From positions 1 to 11,932 of the forward strand of contig JAOXYB010049069.1 of the NCBI GenBank assembly GCA_028565635.1: a stretch of DNA of 11,932 nucleotides. Direction: 5' to 3'. The position numbers were made by a program, and so were the translations under genes. This DNA is from Phoronis ovalis. Taxonomy: Eukaryota > Phoronida > Phoronidae. The notes beneath the pieces are model-generated. The model was not told the DNA's origin. It searched no databases and was given only the letters and a program-made list of their open reading frames with translations. Below, in pieces: positions 7,891-11,932 of the stretch; the first letter of the stretch is position 1; each line of letters opens with the position of its first letter.

Positions 7891-8385
7891 AAATTACCTA
7901 GGTACAGTTAGTGTGCGGGATTGTAAATGCAATATATTACGACCGCGACATATTGATGTAGCAAAATTAGATAAAAGAACACATAAAAACATATCAACGA
8001 TTAAATCCCCAATGATTATTTAAAATCTTAGTTGGCCAAGGTACAACTAGTCCAGTACGGGATTGCAATACGATACATCGCGACATCATGACGTTGCAAA
8101 ATCAGGAAACTGTATTCAAATGCACACTGCGATATCATGATATAGCAAAATCATATAATTGTACACATAAACATATCAGTGATGAAATCTCTAATGCTTA
8201 TTTAAAATCTATTATATTAGACATGAATACAAGACTTCGTTGGCCAAGGTGTAACCAGTCTAGTACCGGATTGCAAACACAATACATCGCTACATCATGA
8301 CTTTGCAAAATTACAAGTTTAACTGTACTTGTAAGCATATATCAGAAATCCCTAATGATTATTTAAAATATAATATCAGACATTA
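7891..8385 (+). repeat. Three-copy diverged tandem repeat (offsets 139 and 208 bp)
   Basis: Three units start with a CTAGGTACA- or GGCCAAGGT-like block whose GGT lies at 7901, 8040 and 8248. Each continues with a GGATTG block, AATAC or AATAT, then CGACAT or CTACAT, TTGCAAAA or TAGCAAAA, CACATAAACATATCA or its variant, AAATCC or AAATCT, and ATGATTATTTAAAAT or its variant. The middle unit is longer because it has an internal duplication with a 49-bp offset (8081-8104 resembles 8130-8153, CGAYATCATGAYRTWGCAAAATCA). It also has an extra stretch before the third unit. It is satellite-like; the 70-codon frame across 8088-8300 arises from the repeat and is not a gene. Confidence 0.75.
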
Positions 8386-8654
8386 ATAATGGTTAGATTT
8401 TTAAATTCATAATTTTTTAATTTTTTAATTTGTTATTTGGAAATTAAGTAGATCTAAAAAAACTTTAATATAGAGAAATCCAAGAAGGGATGTTCTTAGA
8501 ATTGTATTCTTTGCAGCAAATAAACTAAATGAAATTTGAAGTACAAGTTACATGTAACATGACTCATTCATGATGTGGCCACATCCTTTATTTCATTTGA
8601 ATTGAAAGAGGATAAATTTGAAACAGAATGTAATAAATAAATTCATATAGTAAA
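8386..8654. other. Non-coding stretch with two perfect palindromes and an AP-1-type site
   Basis: GTTACATGTAAC (8547-8558) and GATGTGGCCACATC (8572-8585) are perfect palindromes of 12 and 14 bp. The AP-1 consensus TGACTCA (8560-8566) lies between them. Such a cluster could be an enhancer or a small cruciform, but no nearby promoter is identified and chance cannot be excluded. The rest is AT-rich with no gene. Confidence 0.3.
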
Positions 8655-8861
8655 TTAATCAACTTTTGTATAGTAACGGGAATACAACAGAAAAAACCTG
8701 CTGGCAACAGCATTATATTTTCTTAAACGTTCTGGAATACGTTCCCTAGGAAAAACACCGTTATATTCTAAACTATACAATGTTGGTAACGGAGCTTGAT
8801 CACTGCCATGGATAAAATATTCCTCCAAGTTAGACCTTAGTGTTTTAGTTACATGTTTAAA
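8655..8861 (-). pseudogene. ATG-less, protein-like reading frame: possible terminal exon or gene remnant
   Basis: On the minus strand a stop-free frame of 68 codons runs from just after TAA (8862-8864) to a TAA at 8655-8657. It contains no Met. Its composition is unlike the other AT-driven frames in the window. It includes NLEEYFIHGSDQAPLPTLYS, then PRERIPERLRKYN and SRFFLLYSRYY, with a balanced mix of charged and aromatic residues and an amphipathic Arg/Leu helix near the end. The DNA is also G- and C-richer than its surroundings. I do not recognise the family. It could be the last exon of a gene whose other exons lie to the right on the minus strand, or a decayed piece of a gene or transposon. 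No convincing splice acceptor was seen at its upstream edge. Confidence 0.4.
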
Positions 8862-8864
8862 TTA

Positions 8865-9457
8865 AATTGTAGGAATTGTGTAAAAATTGCATCTTCGAAT
8901 TTTTTCAAGTTTCAAAAAATGTAAATCAAACACCCCTCCCCCCTGCGACTACAAACTTGAAACTTTGGATATTAAATGAGTTATGCATGAATAATTTTGC
9001 TTTTTGCAAAAGTTATGATTTGTTAATTTAAGGGTCAGATCATAACATTAAACAAAGAAATATTTTCATAAAATTGGAGATACAGCTTTGTTGATGCAAC
9101 GGTGTTTGATCTAATTTTTTTGAAAATTAAAACTCGAAAAACACATTTTTTTCCCAAAAAGGACGCTTATGAAATTGTAAGAATTATTTTCAACTGTTTG
9201 CCTTTCGATTCATTAACATTAAAATACAACATTGTGCCAGCCTATCACCAAATTTGATTATGAATATTTATAAAGAAAGCTATAGTCAAACAATAGTGTT
9301 ACTTATAACTCAAATCCCTCAAAAGTACTTTGATTAAATTAATAGAGGAGAAGCTTGTAAAAACATAATTTTCGTAGCACCCCTGGTATGTACCTCTCCA
9401 TATTTGGAATCATTGGATAGGGAATTTTGTGCTGACTAAGAATATCGCTGTTGACCA
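8865..9457. other. Intergenic stretch with no gene seen
   Basis: This is AT-rich sequence with a pyrimidine run (CACCCCTCCCCCCCTG-like, about 8931-8945) and an 8-bp inverted pair GTTATGAT/ATCATAAC (9012-9019, 9039-9046) that is unremarkable in AT-rich DNA. No upstream exon for the minus-strand frame at 8655-8861 could be recognised. Confidence 0.45.
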
Positions 9458-9459
9458 TA

Positions 9460-9488
9460 CTTTCAGGTGGGTAGGGAACGCGCTGCGT
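9460..9488 (+). repeat. Left terminal inverted repeat
   Basis: This is the left terminal inverted repeat of the 9460-11088 element, preceded by TA. It differs from its partner at 4 of 29 positions (3, 9, 10 and 24 from the tip). Confidence 0.7.
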
Positions 9489-11059
9489 GATGTATATCCT
9501 CATTTATTTTATTGTTTTTTAACTGTGCATTTATAACTATCTTTGGATGCATATAAAAAGTACGGTAAAAATTCATAATATAAAATAGTTATTTATTAAG
9601 TTTAGAAAATATCTGTAACAATTAACTACGAAGTTTATTTATAAATCAGTATTTATGCTCCATAAATATTAGTAGGTTTGCTAAATTTTATTTATTAATA
9701 AACAAAGCCAATACATTTTATTGCTGACCCGTCAGACAAAGTTAAAGAATCAAAACGTTAGTACAAGTTAAGATGGCAATCTCAATTTTTATAATATAGT
9801 TTGATATTGCACTTTCAAAACAGCTCCTTGTTGCACATTAAAGTAAATATAGTCCATGGCCAACTTTTTAAAAATGTTTTATAGAAAATAAATGTTTTCA
9901 AGTTTCACTTAGAACACTGTCTTGTAGACAGCCCACGGAATGTGTTAAATTTGTATATTTGAATTAAGTACAACAATAATAAATTTTTAAAAAACACACA
10001 CTTTAATATGTAAAATTTGGTTTATTTAACAGTTAATAAATATTTTTTAAAGATTAACTGCTTTAACACTTACGTTCAAACATCTTTATTTTGGTTTATA
10101 TATTTGCCCCGAAATGTTTTAAATACATCAGTAAATGTATAATGTAGTACGAACATTAACATAGACACAAAATATGTAGCAAGTAAATATGAAATAGTCG
10201 TTTTCTACCTGAGTTCAATCAAAACATTATAAATTATTGGATGTATATCATTAAAAAATAAAATTTCACACCTAAGTGTAATATGTAGGACAGAAATGAA
10301 CTTTTTAAACTTGTTTATGGAGGCTCTTATATTTTAGATGACGTCATAAGTTGGATTCTTCCTCGTGTTTCTTTATATCTGAATTATAGAGTCATCTATT
10401 AATGGTTTAAATATGTTATAATGCTTGAACTTGAACAAAGGTTTGTATAAACAATTAGCAGAATCCAAAATAGTTTATATAATGTGCTTTATGACGTAAA
10501 AGAAAGGCGAAGAACTTACTGCACACTCTGTATTACACTATACTATGGGTATATGTTTGATTTAATTGTTATTTAGGTGCTCTATTTTGTTACGATTCAG
10601 CGTAATAGAATTGGTATCTCTATTAGAAAAAATAATGAAGGATACCGACAACAAATGTAACAGAATTTTCGAAAATATAGGCACCTACAGTAGCCTTCTG
10701 TAGTTTTACTAAAAAGACACATAACTCTGTATAATGTTCCGAAGGACGTCTCGCAGTCCATAAAACATATTGCAATGTTATTCATTTTACTGGCTGTAAC
10801 ATTTTACACATTTTGATAACAAGTTTGCTAATAAATATAATTATTTATATTGTAAAATTACTTTTCTACTTAATTTTTCGCCGTAAATCGCTGTTTTGAG
10901 TGGACCATCATAGAACGTGTAGCATGTAAACTTTAATTATTGTAAAGTTTATTTCATATCACAAAATTAACAATCAATAATCTTTTTATTAGAATATAAT
11001 CTCTGAATAAACTTTTACCGGTGTCTCTGAGTAAAGTACATGCCACCTCAGAAAAGGTG

Positions 11060-11088
11060 ACGCAACGCGTTCCCTACCTGCCTGACAG
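11060..11088 (-). repeat. Right terminal inverted repeat
   Basis: This is the right terminal inverted repeat of the 9460-11088 element, followed by TA. Its G- and C-rich core ACGCGTTCCCTACC stands out sharply from the AT-rich surroundings. Confidence 0.7.
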
Positions 11089-11137
11089 TACAAAATTCAA
11101 TTTCTAGAAAGTTCTCAACAATTCTCTCCTCCACTAC

Positions 11138-11555
11138 ATAGCTTGTTATGCAACAAAATTCATAGACTGATGTAGTTTGTACATTAGACAAAAAGATGCA
11201 TAATACGCAAAAACGTATATAACTATTAATCTTGCTCGATTCCCCACTTACAGGTAATCTATGAGCTGCCCAGTTGAATCTTGGTGTGTCAATGTATCAC
11301 TAATGAAAAGGTGTCCCATTGTTCTTCTCATAAAACGTATATAATGTTACCATAATTTTGGGAATAATAGGTATAATTAAAAAAATTAAACTAAAGGAAA
11401 ATTGGATAATTGTGGAGAAAAATATTAGAAGGTGGTATCAGGATGTTATTAAAAGATACATATACATTTTAAAAAGTGTTATAATAATAATTTTAATAAA
11501 AAAACAATGTTTCACTTTATTAAAACATTTTTCTGAAGAAAGTTAATAAATCGAA
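11138..11555 (+). repeat. Roughly 400-bp dispersed direct repeat, copy 2
   Basis: This is the second, longer copy of the repeat at 403-765, in the same orientation. The extra length is mostly in the middle, where AT-rich sequence (about 11370-11460) has been gained relative to copy 1. The terminal hairpin is retained, with TTTATTAA (11516-11523) pairing with TTAATAAA (11543-11550) around TTCTGAAGAA. A 62-codon frame at 11358-11546 is a by-product of this AT-rich insert and hairpin. The repeat starts about 50 bp after the right end of the TA-flanked element. Confidence 0.7.
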
Positions 11556-11875
11556 ATCCTGTCATCACAGGACCTGAAGTGACATTGCATGGTCTTGAAC
11601 ATATATTTTGAACAAGGATTTTGAATTGATATCAAATTTTAAGGGTAGTAAACAAATCAACGTTTCGTAAAATGTGCCTGGTGAAATTAGATTGGTTGAA
11701 TACGTTATGGAGATTAATTAAAGGTTCAATCTATGCGTTCTCTCTCTCTCTATCAATTATTCACGTACGAAAGGTTATATCATTTGACATTACCATTCAT
11801 GCTTAAAGATAGATGGTATAAAATCTACATCAGCAAAACTGTTAATTATTGATGTCATGTATTTCTATTCTGTAG
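11556..11875 (+). other. Region upstream of the esterase exon, ending in a splice acceptor
   Basis: The stretch contains a short (TC)6 microsatellite at 11739-11750. It ends in a pyrimidine-rich acceptor, ATTTCTATTCTGTAG (AG 11874-11875). No signal-peptide exon for the esterase was recognised here. The frame is also open without splicing from an ATG at 11857, but that would add only seven residues before the first esterase Cys and gives no leader. Confidence 0.45.
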
Positions 11876-11932
11876 GATGTGTATCAGATGTCATTGTGAA
11901 CACGACAAATGGACAGCTACGTGGTCACATAT
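11876..11932 (+). CDS. Carboxylesterase/cholinesterase-family protein, start of an exon (partial)
   Basis: After the acceptor at 11874-11875 a frame in phase 1 encodes CVSDVIVNTTNGQLRGHI and runs off the window. The V-x-T-x-x-G-x-L-R-G pattern is the familiar first strand pair at the N-terminus of the mature alpha/beta-hydrolase domain in type-B carboxylesterases, cholinesterases, bile-salt lipases and neuroligins. Such proteins are secreted or membrane-anchored, and the preceding Cys-Val-Ser-Asp would be just after the signal peptide. Only 18 residues are visible: the catalytic Ser/Glu/His triad lies outside, so an active enzyme cannot be told from a neuroligin-like inactive homologue. Confidence 0.7.

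Larger units (their letters stand above)
9460..11088. mobile_element. Non-autonomous DNA transposon candidate with 29-bp terminal inverted repeats and TA flanks
   Basis: The left end at 9460-9488 (CTTTCAGGTGGGTAGGGAAC, then GCGCTGCGT) is the reverse complement of the right end at 11060-11088 with 25 of 29 positions matching. The perfect inner block is GGTAGGGAACGCG. Both ends are flanked by TA (9458-9459 and 11089-11090), consistent with the TA target duplication of Tc1/mariner-like and related elements. The 1,629-bp interior is AT-rich with no transposase-like frame, so mobility would need an enzyme supplied elsewhere. The interior holds a CRE-type palindrome ATGACGTCAT (10338-10347) and a 9-bp hairpin (10927-10935 with 10943-10951). 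An alternative assignment by the CAGG terminus (hAT-like) is less favoured because no 8-bp flanking duplication is seen. Confidence 0.65.

Noticed and set aside
9012-9046. GTTATGAT/ATCATAAC hairpin
   Set aside because: An 8-bp stem with a 19-base loop is expected often in DNA this AT-rich.
10338-10347. CRE-like palindrome ATGACGTCAT
   Set aside because: It is a single consensus site inside a transposon candidate with no nearby gene, so it is too weak to call a regulatory element.
11857-11877. ATG at 11857 as the esterase start without splicing
   Set aside because: It gives only a seven-residue lead with no signal peptide, and it overlaps a good pyrimidine-rich acceptor.

Overview
This window looks like nuclear DNA of an invertebrate animal. 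It is AT-rich with long introns, GT-AG splice sites, scattered degenerate repeats and AATAAA poly(A) signals. The domain content (a secreted kringle protein and a type-B carboxylesterase) and the general look suggest a lophotrochozoan, perhaps a bivalve mollusc; that taxon is a guess from memory of similar proteins and is not proven by the sequence. There are no bacterial operons, RNA genes or CRISPR arrays.

The main gene is on the plus strand (about 1747-5860) and has four recognisable coding exons. Exon 1 (1753-1930) carries a signal-peptide-like start and the first half of a kringle. Exon 2 (3792-3924) carries the second half. Exon 3 (4519-4617) is a 33-codon coiled coil with Cys and Leu alternating every seven residues. 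Exon 4 (5017-5753) is a roughly 245-residue C-terminal domain that begins like a fibrinogen-related domain and ends with Ala-Ile-Gly-Phe-Arg. Splice phases agree at every junction (0, 1, 1), and two overlapping AATAAA signals follow the stop. The predicted product is a secreted, probably disulfide-linked oligomeric, lectin-like or matrix protein with a potentially ligand-binding kringle. The one defect is at its start: the signal-peptide frame and the kringle frame differ by one base within 1799-1809.

Layout: 1-1746 holds an inverted-repeat (MITE-like) element, one copy of a roughly 400-bp dispersed repeat, and a diverged 180-bp tandem duplication with a perfectly conserved 39-bp core. Intron 1 (1931-3791) contains a degenerate minisatellite of about 31 bp period. 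From 5860 to 11137 there is no intact gene. This stretch holds a three-copy tandem repeat (about 7891-8385), a short ATG-less but protein-like frame on the minus strand (8655-8861), and a 1.6-kb element bounded by 29-bp inverted repeats and TA dinucleotides (9460-11088). A second copy of the 400-bp repeat follows (11138-11555). The window ends inside an exon (11876-11932) that starts a carboxylesterase/cholinesterase-family protein on the plus strand.

The kringle gene and the esterase lie in the same orientation, but nothing visible links them functionally. Exon and repeat boundaries were read by eye. No alignment, splice model or database search was run.
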